Source: Gammaproteobacteria bacterium
GTDB taxonomy: Bacteria > Pseudomonadota > Gammaproteobacteria > Pseudomonadales > Pseudohongiellaceae
DNA length: 64,000 nt
Assembly: GCA_029242705.1 (NCBI GenBank)
Contig: JAQWTK010000011.1
Coordinates: 1 to 64,000, forward strand
Direction: 5' to 3'
Position numbers and translations under genes: made by a program. Below, piece after piece: positions 39,402-49,161 of this stretch. How positions within the stretch are numbered: position 1 is the first letter of the stretch; each line of letters starts with the position of its first letter. Below the pieces are notes generated by a model. It was not told the DNA's origin. It saw only the letters and a program-made list of their open reading frames with translations, and made no database searches.

Positions 39402-40376
39402 TTAATTAAAAAGATGGCAAGCAACTTGACGCTCAACATCTTTTAACGGAAGAAGATTAGGAGTAACTCGGCTGCAAATCTCTTCTACATTAGGACATCG
39501 ATTGGCAAACCTGCATCCTGGAGCCACATTAACGGGAGACGGAATCTCTCCCCGAATAGCTGTCGAAGGCCGGTTTCTCTCTTCTCTTGGGTCAGGTTCG
39601 GGGTTAGAGCCCACGAGAATATTTGTGTAAGGATGCTTGGGATCAAAATATACTTGGTCAGCCTTACCAACTTCAACAATTGAACCAAGATACATCACGG
39701 CCATGCGATCACTTACATAACGAACCATCGAAAGATCGTGGGCAATGAATATAAGAGTTAACCCCATCGTTTCTTTTAAATCTCCGAGGAGATTAATTAC
39801 TTGAGCTTGAACTGAAACATCTAATGCAGAAATTGGCTCATCGCAAACAACAAAGTCTGGCTCAAGTATTAATGCTCTCGCTATACCAATTCTCTGCCTT
39901 TGACCGCCTGAGAACTCATGAGGATAACGAGACATATGGTCTGACTGTAAGCCCACTCTTAAAAGCCAATCAGAAACTTTCTCTTTAATTTGATTATTTT
40001 TCAAATTAGTCTGAAGGCGCAAACCTTCTCCTATTATTTCACCCGCTGTCATTCTAGGGTTTAATGAAGAGTAGGGATCTTGGAATATCATTTGCATTTT
40101 TTGAGACCATTTCTGAAAATCCGCAGAATTATATTTTCTAGGAAGAGCTTGTCCCCGAAACTTTACTGTACCTTTTGTTTTCGGATGCAAACCTAAAACG
40201 ACTTTGCCAAAAGTAGATTTTCCTGAACCACTCTCTCCAACCAAACCTAAGATTTCTTTTTCTGATACGGAAATGCTTACCCCATCGACAGCATGAACAA
40301 TTTGTTTTCCCCCAATATCAAAGTACCGGGTAAGATTCTCTGTTTCTAGAATAGGCACTTCTGTAATATTAACCAT
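39402..40376 (-). CDS. oppF: Oligopeptide ABC transporter ATP-binding protein OppF
   Basis: 324 residues. Walker A GESGSGKST, signature SGGQRQRIGIARAL, Walker B DFVVCDEP and the C-terminal Opp/Dpp extension with the Cys cluster (CRFANRCPNVEEICS), which carries an iron-sulfur or metal site in some members. It powers peptide uptake at the inner membrane as a heterodimer with OppD. It lies 6 nt after oppD and is the last gene of the operon oppA-oppB-oppC-oppD-oppF. Confidence 0.93.
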   Translation of the reverse strand: MVNITEVPILETENLTRYFDIGGKQIVHAVDGVSISVSEKEILGLVGESGSGKSTFGKVVLGLHPKTKGTVKFRGQALPRKYNSADFQKWSQKMQMIFQDPYSSLNPRMTAGEIIGEGLRLQTNLKNNQIKEKVSDWLLRVGLQSDHMSRYPHEFSGGQRQRIGIARALILEPDFVVCDEPISALDVSVQAQVINLLGDLKETMGLTLIFIAHDLSMVRYVSDRMAVMYLGSIVEVGKADQVYFDPKHPYTNILVGSNPEPDPREERNRPSTAIRGEIPSPVNVAPGCRFANRCPNVEEICSRVTPNLLPLKDVERQVACHLFN

Positions 40377-40382
40377 TAATAA

Positions 40383-41399
40383 TTACTCAAAATAAAGTTC
40401 TGCTGGTTTTAACGGGGATTCTCGATGATGCATCCAACACCTCGTGTAATGGCCTTCATTGAGATAGTAATCCTCAGGATGCTGACTCTCACATATCGAC
40501 ATGGACCATGGACAACGAGCACAATAGCCACAACCGGGAGGAGGAGAAAATAAATCTGGGGGGCTACCTTGTATAGGCTCCAACACACTTTGTTTTTCTG
40601 GATCATTGGTAGGCATAGCCGCTCGCAGACCCAGCGTATAAGGGTGTGCCGAACGATAGAAGACATCCTCTACGGTTCCATGCTCAACAATTTTACCGGC
40701 GTACATTACCGCAACCTCATCGGCCATTCTCGCAACAACACCAAGATCATGGGTAATAAGGATAATTGCCATCTCCGTCTCTTTCTGTAAGTCCTGCATC
40801 AGATCAAGAATTTGTGCCTGGATGGTTACATCTAGAGCCGTTGTAGGCTCATCCGCAATTAAAATTGAAGGCTTGCAAGATATCGCCATAGCAATCATAG
40901 CCCTTTGCAGCATCCCACCAGAAAATTCAAAAGGATACTGTTTTGCGCGCTTAGCGGCTTCTGGAATTTTAGTCATATCAAGCAATTTGATAGCTTCCCT
41001 AAATGCTTCTCTATAACTGTATCCCCTATGAACTTGAAGTGGCTCTGCTATCTGATCGCCAATTGTCATAGTCGGATTAAGCGAGGTCATGGGATCTTGA
41101 AATATCATACCAATCTCCGAGCCTCTTATTTCCTTACCTCGGATTACCGACCTTCCTAAAATCTCATGACCTTTCAATAAGGCCGAACCGGAGGTAATTC
41201 TTCCAGGCGGTATTGGAATCAACCCCATCATACTTTGAACACTGACTGACTTACCGCAGCCCGACTCTCCTACAATAGCTAATGTCTGCCCCTTACTCAC
41301 AGAAAAGCTTATACCTCGAACCGCTTGAACAACTCCGCCATAGGTATCAAATTCGACAGCAAGATCTGCTATTTTGAATAACTCAGAGCCAACAGTCAT
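40383..41399 (-). CDS. oppD: Oligopeptide ABC transporter ATP-binding protein OppD
   Basis: 338 residues. Walker A GESGCGKSV, signature FSGGMLQRAMIAMAIS, Walker B SILIADEPTTALD, and the C-terminal peptide-transporter extension with Cys residues (CGYCARCPWSMSICES). The start overlaps the oppC stop as ATGA. Partner of OppF on the cytoplasmic side of the transporter. Confidence 0.94.
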   Translation of the reverse strand: MTVGSELFKIADLAVEFDTYGGVVQAVRGISFSVSKGQTLAIVGESGCGKSVSVQSMMGLIPIPPGRITSGSALLKGHEILGRSVIRGKEIRGSEIGMIFQDPMTSLNPTMTIGDQIAEPLQVHRGYSYREAFREAIKLLDMTKIPEAAKRAKQYPFEFSGGMLQRAMIAMAISCKPSILIADEPTTALDVTIQAQILDLMQDLQKETEMAIILITHDLGVVARMADEVAVMYAGKIVEHGTVEDVFYRSAHPYTLGLRAAMPTNDPEKQSVLEPIQGSPPDLFSPPPGCGYCARCPWSMSICESQHPEDYYLNEGHYTRCWMHHRESPLKPAELYFE

Positions 41400-42760
41400 T
41401 CCTGATTCCTTAGACGCGCGTCTAGGGCATCACGCAAACCATCACCGAGAAGATTAAATGCTAATACCGTAACGCTGATGAGAATAGCAGGGAGGATTAA
41501 CTCGTGCGGAGAAGTTAACATATTTTTAATCCCTTCATTCGACATAGAGCCCCATGACGGAGTAGGTGGAGCCACACCCATGCCAACAAACGAAAGAAAT
41601 GCCTCGATAAAAATTGCACTTGGTATTGCAAAGGTTATCGTTACCAGGACAACGCCAAGAGTATTTGGCAACATATGTCTAAATATTAAATAGTTTGTCT
41701 TGGCTCCTAATAACTGAGAGGCACCTATGTAACCGTGTTCTCTAATCTGAAGAATTTGCCCCCTTACCAATCTTGCTGTAGCTGGCCACATTAAAACCAC
41801 CAAAGCTACAAGCATTGGAAAAATCCCACTTTCTCCAGGTCCAATCCCAAACGCTATCTTAAAAAGGATCATAAATAAAAGAAAAGGAAGAGCAACTACG
41901 AAGTCTGCAAAGCGCATTAAAATTTGGTCTACCCTTCCGCCAATAAACCCAGCGACAGAACCGTAAAAAATTCCAAATAGTATAAATAAGCTTGGCGCTC
42001 CAATCCCAATGAATAAGGAAACCCTGGCTCCTTCCATAAGTCTGGCCAACATATCCCTTCCCAGATAATCTGTACCCAATGGGTGTAAACTTAGATTTAT
42101 ACTATCTCCAGCTTGCAAGGTACTTTCGTTAGTTAATAACCCCTTAGATCTTGCTTCATCTAAGGTGGTTACCCTTATTGGGTCAACGGCTATGCTTTGA
42201 TACCCATCGAGGAGATTTCCTCTGTCATCCATTGGAACTACAGAATAATAGTAACGCCTTGGCTTCAGATCTAATCTGTCTTCAAAGAATAATACCGTAT
42301 TGTCAAAATACTCCACCAAAGGAATTCCATAGGCTTGTTCTGGACCAACAGGGAAAATATTCCGATATACGCGATATCCAGAAGCATTGGGCAATGTATC
42401 CCATTTTAAGCGCACTGCCATAGTCGTGGCTCTATCTACTAAACGCAGAGCGTCGATTGAAATATCAGATTCTCCATTCCATGCCTCATAGTCGTTAACA
42501 ATTATCGCTAAACGGCTCGTCCCTGGAGCTTGACTTACTTGATCAAGATCTTGAAAAGCCGGGTCTACATTCCAAAATACTGGGCCCAATATTGTGAATG
42601 CTAGCAAACCAACTATCAGATAAAGTGAGAATAAAGTTCTCTTATTACCTTTCAACCGAATCCAAGCGTCACTCCAATAAGATAAAGATGGCCGAGAAAT
42701 ATTTTGGGTTTTTTGATGATATTGAATTCTTTCAAAATCTGCAGGCGTTAGTACACTCAT
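41396..42760 (-). CDS. oppC: OppC permease with an inserted fibronectin-III-like domain
   Basis: 454 residues, about 150 longer than usual OppC. First membrane helix is about 43-62 (LFSLYLIVGLLAFTILGPVF). Residues about 80-225 are an inserted periplasmic segment. Within it about 115-198 reads as a fibronectin-III fold: VRLKWDTLPNASGYRVYRN, VLFFEDRLDLKPRRYYYSVV, PMDDRGNLLDGY. The normal permease then resumes at HPLGTDYLGRDMLARLMEGA, with the EAA loop (EAFLSFVGMGVAPPTPSWG) and further helices. ATGA overlaps link it to oppB and oppD. The extra domain should face the periplasm near the binding-protein docking site. Confidence 0.92.
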   Translation of the reverse strand: MSVLTPADFERIQYHQKTQNISRPSLSYWSDAWIRLKGNKRTLFSLYLIVGLLAFTILGPVFWNVDPAFQDLDQVSQAPGTSRLAIIVNDYEAWNGESDISIDALRLVDRATTMAVRLKWDTLPNASGYRVYRNIFPVGPEQAYGIPLVEYFDNTVLFFEDRLDLKPRRYYYSVVPMDDRGNLLDGYQSIAVDPIRVTTLDEARSKGLLTNESTLQAGDSINLSLHPLGTDYLGRDMLARLMEGARVSLFIGIGAPSLFILFGIFYGSVAGFIGGRVDQILMRFADFVVALPFLLFMILFKIAFGIGPGESGIFPMLVALVVLMWPATARLVRGQILQIREHGYIGASQLLGAKTNYLIFRHMLPNTLGVVLVTITFAIPSAIFIEAFLSFVGMGVAPPTPSWGSMSNEGIKNMLTSPHELILPAILISVTVLAFNLLGDGLRDALDARLRNQE

Positions 42761-43692
42761 TTCTCTAACCTAACTCTAGGATCTATAAATCCATATAGAA
42801 CGTCAACGAGGATCACCATAAAAACCAAGAAAGCGCCATAAAACACGGTAGTCCCCATAATTACGGTGTAATCAAGTTGTTGAACCGCTTGGACGAAATA
42901 ACGACCTAAGCCCGGTATAGCAAAAACTAATTCGACGACAAATCCACCAGTTGTAATAGACGCTATCGATGGCCCAAGAACAGTCACTACTGGCAATATA
43001 GCGTTTCGAATTTGGTGTTTTGTAAATATTCTGGGCGCCGGAACTCCTTTCGATCTCGCGGTTCTAATATAATCAGAGCCAACAACCTCTAACATAGAAG
43101 ACCTCATCAAGCGCGTGAGATAAGCCATAGTGCCGAGCCCTAAAACTAGGGCCGGAGTAAGCATATGCAAAATAGTTCCCCACCCTGCCACGGGTAAGAT
43201 GGTCGTACCAACTAAATCATTGAGGGAAACTAAGGCCAATTGACTCATCGCTGCTATTACAAAACTTGGCACCGAGATACCCAGTATCACTAGTATCATA
43301 ATGATAAAATCAGGTAATCGATTACGGTAAATGGCAGTCAAAGCACCAAATAAAATTCCTCCAGTAGCCGCAAACACCACCGCTAGAATTCCTAGTATCG
43401 CAGACACTGGAAAATGCTCTCTAATTATGTCATTCACCTCACGGTTCTCTTGAGTGAAAGAGATTCCAAAATCACCCGTAGAAAGATTCCTAAGATAAAT
43501 AAAATACTGAGTACTTAATGGCTGATCAAGACCATACTTAGACTCGAGGTTAGCTCTTATAGCCTCACTTACAGCGCGATCATTAAGCAAAGGATCTCCG
43601 GGAACATTGTGCATAGCAAAAAAAGTAGCAGTTGCTATAAACCATACTGTCACTAGACCTTGAAACAAACGTTTTAATGTATATAAAAACAT
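42757..43692 (-). CDS. oppB: Oligopeptide ABC transporter permease OppB
   Basis: 311 residues, the family's usual length. TM1 (VWFIATATFFAMHNVPGDPL), the typical KYGLDQPLSTQYFIYLRNLSG-type segment with GDFGISF, five further helices and the coupling loop GSDYIRTARSKGVPAPRIF are visible. No insertion is seen here, unlike OppC. The stop overlaps the oppC start as ATGA. It pairs with OppC to form the channel. Confidence 0.95.
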   Translation of the reverse strand: MFLYTLKRLFQGLVTVWFIATATFFAMHNVPGDPLLNDRAVSEAIRANLESKYGLDQPLSTQYFIYLRNLSTGDFGISFTQENREVNDIIREHFPVSAILGILAVVFAATGGILFGALTAIYRNRLPDFIIMILVILGISVPSFVIAAMSQLALVSLNDLVGTTILPVAGWGTILHMLTPALVLGLGTMAYLTRLMRSSMLEVVGSDYIRTARSKGVPAPRIFTKHQIRNAILPVVTVLGPSIASITTGGFVVELVFAIPGLGRYFVQAVQQLDYTVIMGTTVFYGAFLVFMVILVDVLYGFIDPRVRLEK

Positions 43693-43741
43693 AGAAATTT
43701 ACTTGGTCATAAATAAAAGAGACAAATAGGCAACGTTAATT

Positions 43742-45421
43742 TCAGAGTCTTTCTATATAAGCATAGTTATAATCGACCTGGGGGCCCACCGATCTGCGTT
43801 TAAACCCTTTTAGTCGAGGGTCAACTACAAAGGATATACCTCTTTCATACATAGGCACGATTACAACGTCTTCATAAATCAAATCCTGAATACTGCTGAA
43901 AGCATCCATGCGTTTTTTAGGGTCAAGTTCCGATTGCGCAATTCTAATAAGATCGTCCATTTGTTCGCTCTGATATCGACCCCGATTATTAAGATTCCAC
44001 GAAGAAAATAGATCACCGAAAGTCAACGCATCAAAATAATCTGGACCCCACCCAGCCATAACAATATCAAAGTCACCCGATGTCATTTTAGCCAATCGTT
44101 GTTTGAAGATTTGTGCATCGATGCGTAATTCTAGCCCAAGATTTTTTTTAAAAAGTTCCTGATAATATTCTGCGGCTAACAAAGACAAAGACGAGTCTCC
44201 TGTCAGCAGAACGATCGGCGGAAAATCGTTTATTCCTAATTCTAATTTAGCTCGCTCTAGATGTTCTCGCGCCCTTTCCAAATCCATTCTGTGCTCTGGC
44301 ACAGGATATTCTTTACGAAAAGCTCCTTGTAACCCCTGTATCCAAACTGGAAATAAGCTTTCGGCCGGCAAATAGCTGGCTTCTTTTAAAACTTTATAAA
44401 CTAACTCAGAAGGGTCTTGTGCTAACAGCAACGCTTTTCGAAAGTTTAGATTTTCGGTTACCCGCCCCTCTCGATGATTAAACTCTAGAAAAAATAATGA
44501 CCCATCCATAAACCTATCGATCTGCCATCGCTGCTCCATCGCTGTCGGTAACATCGGAGCGGTCAAGGAAGTTTGAACAATCTGACCATCTTTAAAAAGA
44601 TTTAAATTGGCGTTTACATCGTTAGTTATGTAAGCAATTACAATCTCATCAAGGAATCCCTTTTCATCATTCCAGTAATAAGGATTTTTTTCCCATAACA
44701 TTGATGCTCCATGTATCCATTCTGTTAGTACATAAGGCCCGTTAAATAACAGCATATCTGCATCGGCACCATAACGACCGTTAGTGCTTACAAAAAAATC
44801 TTCGCGAACTGGATAATAGGTGTTAAACGCAACCAATTTATCAAAATAAGGAGTGGGCCTTTCAAAATCAACTTGTAATACTAAATCTGATACCGCCCGC
44901 ACACCTAATGCTTCCTTTGGCAGATCTCCTCGATTTACCGCCTCCGCATTTTTTATCGGATATAAAATAAAAGCGTATTCGCCAGCCGTAGCTGGATCAA
45001 CAACCCGCTTCCAAGCATACTCGAAATCATGGGCTGTAACGGGCAAACCATCACTCCACCTAGCCTCTTCGCGAATCCAAAAAGTCGCACCGTTATCCCT
45101 AATTTCCCATCTTTCTGCCACCCCTGGGGTTAATTGATCATTATCATCATAGGAAATCAGACCTTCCATAGTATGCGCTATAACGATAAAACTGGAGGCA
45201 TCGGTGGCCCTAGTGGAATCAAGTTGAGGAGGCTCCTCTGCTAAAGCAATAGTTATACTGTTTCTCTCTTCATTTATTGCCCCTCCATTAATTAATGCTC
45301 CGCTGGTACCTGCAAAAAATGCCAAAATATAAACAATTAACGCCATCGCAACTGCAAGATAGACAGCATATACGCCTAATTGCTTGGCAGCCGAACCAGC
45401 GTAGTTTGAGCGTTTATCCAT
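43742..45421 (-). CDS. oppA: Oligopeptide-binding protein OppA, N-terminally membrane-anchored
   Basis: 559 residues from the ATG at 45419-45421 (GAGTGAAGG upstream); an in-frame TTG at 45460 is less likely. A cytoplasmic lead (MDKRSNYAGSAAKQLG) is followed by one hydrophobic helix (VYAVYLAVAMALIVYILAFF) without a lipobox Cys, so a membrane anchor is predicted. The SBP_bac_5 fold is clear: ALAEEPPQLDSTRATDASS, YAWKRVVDPATAGEYAFILY, LFNGPYVLTEWIHGASM, GWGPDYFDALTFGDLF. It binds peptides in the periplasm for OppBCDF, and its gene is first in the operon. Confidence 0.9.
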   Translation of the reverse strand: MDKRSNYAGSAAKQLGVYAVYLAVAMALIVYILAFFAGTSGALINGGAINEERNSITIALAEEPPQLDSTRATDASSFIVIAHTMEGLISYDDNDQLTPGVAERWEIRDNGATFWIREEARWSDGLPVTAHDFEYAWKRVVDPATAGEYAFILYPIKNAEAVNRGDLPKEALGVRAVSDLVLQVDFERPTPYFDKLVAFNTYYPVREDFFVSTNGRYGADADMLLFNGPYVLTEWIHGASMLWEKNPYYWNDEKGFLDEIVIAYITNDVNANLNLFKDGQIVQTSLTAPMLPTAMEQRWQIDRFMDGSLFFLEFNHREGRVTENLNFRKALLLAQDPSELVYKVLKEASYLPAESLFPVWIQGLQGAFRKEYPVPEHRMDLERAREHLERAKLELGINDFPPIVLLTGDSSLSLLAAEYYQELFKKNLGLELRIDAQIFKQRLAKMTSGDFDIVMAGWGPDYFDALTFGDLFSSWNLNNRGRYQSEQMDDLIRIAQSELDPKKRMDAFSSIQDLIYEDVVIVPMYERGISFVVDPRLKGFKRRSVGPQVDYNYAYIERL

Positions 45422-45561
45422 AGCCTTCACTCTAATTATTTTTGTAATATTGTGCCACAAACTGAGTCTTTACAGTAATTTGCATAACTTACAGTACTTA
45501 GCTCAACAAAGTATATACTTTCCCATAAAGTTAAGAAAAATAACATTTTAAAGGGAACCCC

Positions 45562-45600
45562 ATGCAAAAAATTGGACTTTGTATAGCTAAATTGGGTTAA
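45562..45600 (+). other. Possible 12-residue leader peptide ORF
   Basis: ATG at 45562-45564 follows AAAGGGAACCCC and encodes MQKIGLCIAKLG before TAA at 45598-45600. It lies in the 275-nt region between the divergent oppA and xseB, about 97 nt before xseB. The ribosome site is good but such short frames occur by chance. No other feature is seen in this gap. Confidence 0.25.
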
Positions 45601-45696
45601 TTTTTAATCATTTTAAAAGTCACTTCGCTTATGGTCTAATTATCTACGCTCCCAAGACCCACTAAAAAATTTGTGTATTCTTAACCGGTGATAAAT

Positions 45697-45936
45697 ATGG
45701 CCAAGAAAAATCAGTCTGATTTTAATTTCGAAAGAGCTCTAGAAAATCTAGAAGAAATAGTCTCGTCTATGGAAAAAGGGGATTTAACCTTAGAAGACTC
45801 ACTAAAAGCTTTTGAAAGGGGAATTAAACTAACAAGAGAATGTCAGGCTGCATTGAAAGATGCCGAACAAAAAGTCCGGGTTCTATCAAAAGACAATGGC
45901 GAAACTGAAGAGATGTTGCTCGAAGAAAAAGAATAA
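45697..45936 (+). CDS. xseB: Exodeoxyribonuclease VII small subunit
   Basis: 79 residues from ATG at 45697, where the protein aligns with known XseB starts (MAKKNQSDFNFERALENLEE); a GTG at 45688 also fits the frame. Motifs MEKGDLTLEDSLKAFERGIK and CQAALKDAEQKVRVLS are those of the small subunit that supports XseA in degrading single-stranded DNA. It is 8 nt before ispA, the standard xseB-ispA-dxs arrangement of Gammaproteobacteria. Confidence 0.95.
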   Translation: MAKKNQSDFNFERALENLEEIVSSMEKGDLTLEDSLKAFERGIKLTRECQAALKDAEQKVRVLSKDNGETEEMLLEEKE

Positions 45937-45944
45937 GCTTACTT

Positions 45945-46847
45945 ATGGAAACGCAAAATTTCATAGCTTTGGATAATCTCCTTTGCCAAACTCAAAAAAG
46001 AGTCGATAGATATCTCAACGGCCTTTTTTCAAAATCTATTTCTAATCAACAATTAGTAAAAGCTATGCACTATGCAAGCATAGATGGTGGAAAGCGGATA
46101 CGTCCTTTATTAGTGTATGCAAGCGCAAAGGCTGTGGGTGCTAGCATAGAAGACGCCGATGCACCTGCATGTGCAGTAGAATTAATACATAGCTACTCTC
46201 TTGTACATGACGACCTTCCTGCTATGGATGACGATGCTTTGAGACGTGGCAAGCCTAGCGTTCATAAAGCTTTTAGCGAAGCAACGGCTATACTCGTGGG
46301 GGATGCATTGCAATCCTTAGCGTTTCAATGCTTGAGTCAACAAAAATCTAGTCTTACTGCAGAAACTAAATTAACCATGATCGAAATACTTAGCGAAGCG
46401 ACCGGGGTAGAAGGGATGACCGGCGGCCAAGCAATGGATCTCAGAGCTGAAAGCCATAATGTAAAGCTAAAGAGCTTAGAGAATATACATCGATTAAAAA
46501 CAGGGGCATTAATAAAAGCAAGTATTAGACTCGGAGCGCTTTGCAATCCCAAAACAACTGATAAACAATTCACAATTTTAGAGAATTTCGCGGATAACAT
46601 AGGACTCGCCTTTCAAGTACAGGACGATATTCTGGATGAAATTGGCGATACGATAACCTTGGGAAAACCGCAAGGTTCCGACCGAGCTCAATCGAAGGCG
46701 ACCTATGTAAGCCTTCTTGGTATAGATGAAGCTAGAAAAAAAGCGAATAACCTTTCTAAAGACGCTATCGATTCGTTAGCAGAATTATCCCTATCTGCTA
46801 ATGTCTTGCGGGAACTCGCTAGTTTCGTCGTCACTAGAATTCGTTGA
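45945..46847 (+). CDS. ispA: Farnesyl diphosphate synthase
   Basis: 300 residues. Two Asp-rich motifs: the first in HDDLPAMDDDALRRGKP and the second in QVQDDILDEIGD, with the GGKRIRPLLVYAS lead-in and TGGQAMDL. It condenses DMAPP and IPP to geranyl and farnesyl diphosphate. It is second in the xseB-ispA-dxs unit, 79 nt before dxs. Confidence 0.95.
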   Translation: METQNFIALDNLLCQTQKRVDRYLNGLFSKSISNQQLVKAMHYASIDGGKRIRPLLVYASAKAVGASIEDADAPACAVELIHSYSLVHDDLPAMDDDALRRGKPSVHKAFSEATAILVGDALQSLAFQCLSQQKSSLTAETKLTMIEILSEATGVEGMTGGQAMDLRAESHNVKLKSLENIHRLKTGALIKASIRLGALCNPKTTDKQFTILENFADNIGLAFQVQDDILDEIGDTITLGKPQGSDRAQSKATYVSLLGIDEARKKANNLSKDAIDSLAELSLSANVLRELASFVVTRIR

Positions 46848-46926
46848 CGGATTGGTTCCTCTGAATTACTGTAAACGCCTTGGGCGTGTGAATCATTTAT
46901 AGACTGCGCCTTAAGAGTTCGAGCTA

Positions 46927-48834
46927 ATGTTTAACAAAATCCCTGAAAATCGACCAAAAACGCCACTTTTAGATCAAGTGAATAATCCCACAGATCTAAA
47001 GAAGCTGGACATTGAACAACTTTCAACGCTTGCAGACGAATTAAGATTATTTCTCCTGTATTCAGTCGGTCAAACTGGGGGCCACTTTGGCGCAGGCCTG
47101 GGCGTAGTCGAGCTTACAATTGCTTTGCACTACGTATTTGATACACCCTATGACCAGCTGGTTTGGGACGTCGGCCATCAAGCTTACCCCCACAAGATAT
47201 TAACCGGCCGAAGGGATAAAATGTTAACCATGAGGCAAGCTGGTGGTTTGGCTGCGTTTCCAAATCGGAGAGAGAGCGACTTTGATCAGTTCGGCGTAGG
47301 CCATAGCAGCACATCGATTAGCGCCGCACTAGGTATGATGGCGGCAAAAAAAATAAAGGATGAAGACCATCACAGTATCGCTGTTATAGGAGATGGGGCT
47401 ATGACGGCCGGCATGGCCTTTGAAGCACTTAATCATGCCGGTCATCTTGATGAAAATGTCCTCGTTATCCTAAACGATAACAATATGTCCATCTCAAAAA
47501 ATGTCGGCGGATTGTCTAGCTACTTTGCTCGAATGTGGGCAAGCAAGCCCTATAATTTTATTCGAACCGGAAGTAAACGAGTTCTGTCGAAAATACCTCC
47601 TGCATTAAAAGCAATTCACCGGGCTGAAGAATACATGAAAGGAATGGTGTCACCTGGCACTTTATTTGAAGAATTAGGATTCAACTATATTGGTCTTATC
47701 GATGGTCATGACGCCTCCGGATTAGTCGAAATATTGAGTAACATAAAAACTTTGCGTGGCCCTCAGCTACTGCATATAGTCACTCAAAAAGGCAAAGGTT
47801 ATGTAGAATCTGAAAATGATCCCTATGGCATGCACGCGTTAAGTAAAATTGACGCCAAGATAAATGATGAAATTGGGATACAAACCAAAATTCCTACCCC
47901 AACGTATTCCCAAGTTTTCGGGAGTTGGCTTTGCGATATCGCAGAAAATGATAAATTAGTCGTAGGTATCACACCAGCCATGGGGGACGGTTCTGGCATG
48001 ACAGAGTTCTCTGAAAAATTTCCGGATAGGTTTCATGATGTAGCTATCGCGGAACAGCATGCGGTAACCTTCGCTGCTGGTATGGCATGTAACGGAATGA
48101 AACCTATAGTCGCCATTTATTCTACTTTTTTGCAACGCGCATATGATCAAGTTATTCATGACGTCGCTCTACAAAATCTTAATGTGCTATTTGCAATCGA
48201 CCGAGCCGGGCTAGTTGGAGAGGATGGGCCAACGCACGCCGGCAGCTTTGATTTGTCGTTTTTACGTTGTGTCCCAAATATTGTTTTAATGGTGCCTAGC
48301 AACGAAAACGAAAGCTATAAATTACTGTCTACCGGATATTCTCATAACGGTCCCTGTGCCGTGCGTTATCCGCGCGGCAGAGGCCCTGGGGTTAAAGTCG
48401 AAAGAAATTTTAGCCCCGTTAAAATCGGCAAAGCAGTATTGCGGCGAGAAGGCTACTCCGTGGCAATTCTGGCGTTCGGAAGTATGGTGATTCCCGCGCT
48501 TAAAGCCAGTGAATTACTGGATGCCACCGTTGTTGATATGCGTTTCGTGAAACCAATAGATGAAGAAATAATAGGTGATATGGCCGCATCGCACGAATTA
48601 ATTGTAACTGCGGAAGAGAATGCCGTTATGGGAGGAGCTGGCTCCGCAGTTAATGAGTTTCTTCTGCGAGCAAACTATCAAATTCCTATTCTAAACCTAG
48701 GCCTACCTGATCGATTTCTAGAGCATGGAAAAACATCTGACATGCTTTCAGAAATAGCTCTCGACGCGGAAAATATTGTCAATTCTATTCGAAGAAAACT
48801 AAAAGACTGTAAAATTCAATCCAAAGCAGTTTAA
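46927..48834 (+). CDS. dxs: 1-deoxy-D-xylulose-5-phosphate synthase
   Basis: 635 residues. Thiamine diphosphate enzyme: [37 protein letters not shown] with the NDNNMSIS metal motif, [34 protein letters not shown] and [20 protein letters not shown]. First step of the methylerythritol phosphate pathway. Length and motifs are normal. Its end is 327 nt from btuB, a gap filled by promoter and riboswitch elements. Confidence 0.96.
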   Translation: MFNKIPENRPKTPLLDQVNNPTDLKKLDIEQLSTLADELRLFLLYSVGQTGGHFGAGLGVVELTIALHYVFDTPYDQLVWDVGHQAYPHKILTGRRDKMLTMRQAGGLAAFPNRRESDFDQFGVGHSSTSISAALGMMAAKKIKDEDHHSIAVIGDGAMTAGMAFEALNHAGHLDENVLVILNDNNMSISKNVGGLSSYFARMWASKPYNFIRTGSKRVLSKIPPALKAIHRAEEYMKGMVSPGTLFEELGFNYIGLIDGHDASGLVEILSNIKTLRGPQLLHIVTQKGKGYVESENDPYGMHALSKIDAKINDEIGIQTKIPTPTYSQVFGSWLCDIAENDKLVVGITPAMGDGSGMTEFSEKFPDRFHDVAIAEQHAVTFAAGMACNGMKPIVAIYSTFLQRAYDQVIHDVALQNLNVLFAIDRAGLVGEDGPTHAGSFDLSFLRCVPNIVLMVPSNENESYKLLSTGYSHNGPCAVRYPRGRGPGVKVERNFSPVKIGKAVLRREGYSVAILAFGSMVIPALKASELLDATVVDMRFVKPIDEEIIGDMAASHELIVTAEENAVMGGAGSAVNEFLLRANYQIPILNLGLPDRFLEHGKTSDMLSEIALDAENIVNSIRRKLKDCKIQSKAV

Positions 48835-48853
48835 TTCGTTCATTCCCAAAAAT

Positions 48854-48904
48854 TTGACTATCTACTTATTCTAAGCGTAAACTCGCGTCGTTCATAAATG
48901 AACG
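48854..48904 (+). promoter_or_regulatory. Predicted sigma-70 promoter and CGTTCAT palindrome upstream of the B12 riboswitch
   Basis: TTGACT (48854-48859), 18-nt spacer, TAAACT (48878-48883). The predicted transcript start falls in a perfect dyad CGTTCAT-AA-ATGAACG (48889-48904). The same half-site CGTTCAT also occurs at 48837-48843 just after the dxs stop. The dyad could be an operator or a 5' RNA hairpin. Confidence 0.45.
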
Positions 48905-48907
48905 AGT

Positions 48908-49033
48908 CCATTTGGTTTAGATAATTGAAAAATTATCTGTCTAATGGGAAGTCGGTGAAATTCCTACACTGCCCCCGCAACGGTGATTCGAAATTGTTTT
49001 TCAAATTCGATAAGTCCGATACCAACCAAATCG
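48908..49033 (+). ncRNA. Cobalamin (B12) riboswitch
   Basis: Conserved aptamer core: GGGAAGTCGGTGAAATTCC at about 48946-48964, then CACTGCCCCCGCAACGGTGA at about 48967-48986, including the B12 box, and AAGTCCGATACC near 49012-49023. The closing P1 stem pairs TTTGGTT (48911-48917) with AACCAAA (49024-49030). It lies upstream of a BtuB-type TonB receptor, the classic target. Adenosylcobalamin binding should lower expression of btuB and the genes after it. Confidence 0.95.
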
Positions 49034-49067
49034 ATTTTAGAACTTGATGCAGCGGAGGGCTTACATC

Positions 49068-49100
49068 AGTAGCAGAGCACTTTCGTCAGGCTCTACTGCT
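49068..49100 (+). promoter_or_regulatory. Riboswitch expression-platform hairpin
   Basis: AGTAGCAGAGC (49068-49078) pairs with GCTCTACTGCT (49090-49100) with one mismatch and one G-U pair, 11-nt loop, followed by TTCCCC. It lies between the aptamer and the btuB start and could be a terminator or a ribosome-site-linked switch element. Confidence 0.5.
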
Positions 49101-49161
49101 TTCCCCTTCTCTGAAATAATCAGTCGACTATTTTACGAAAATCTCTTTTTGGGAAGGTATT

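Noticed and set aside
46870-46900. ACGCC-TTG-GGCGT hairpin after ispA
   Set aside because: No T run follows and dxs continues in the same direction, so a terminator is unlikely.
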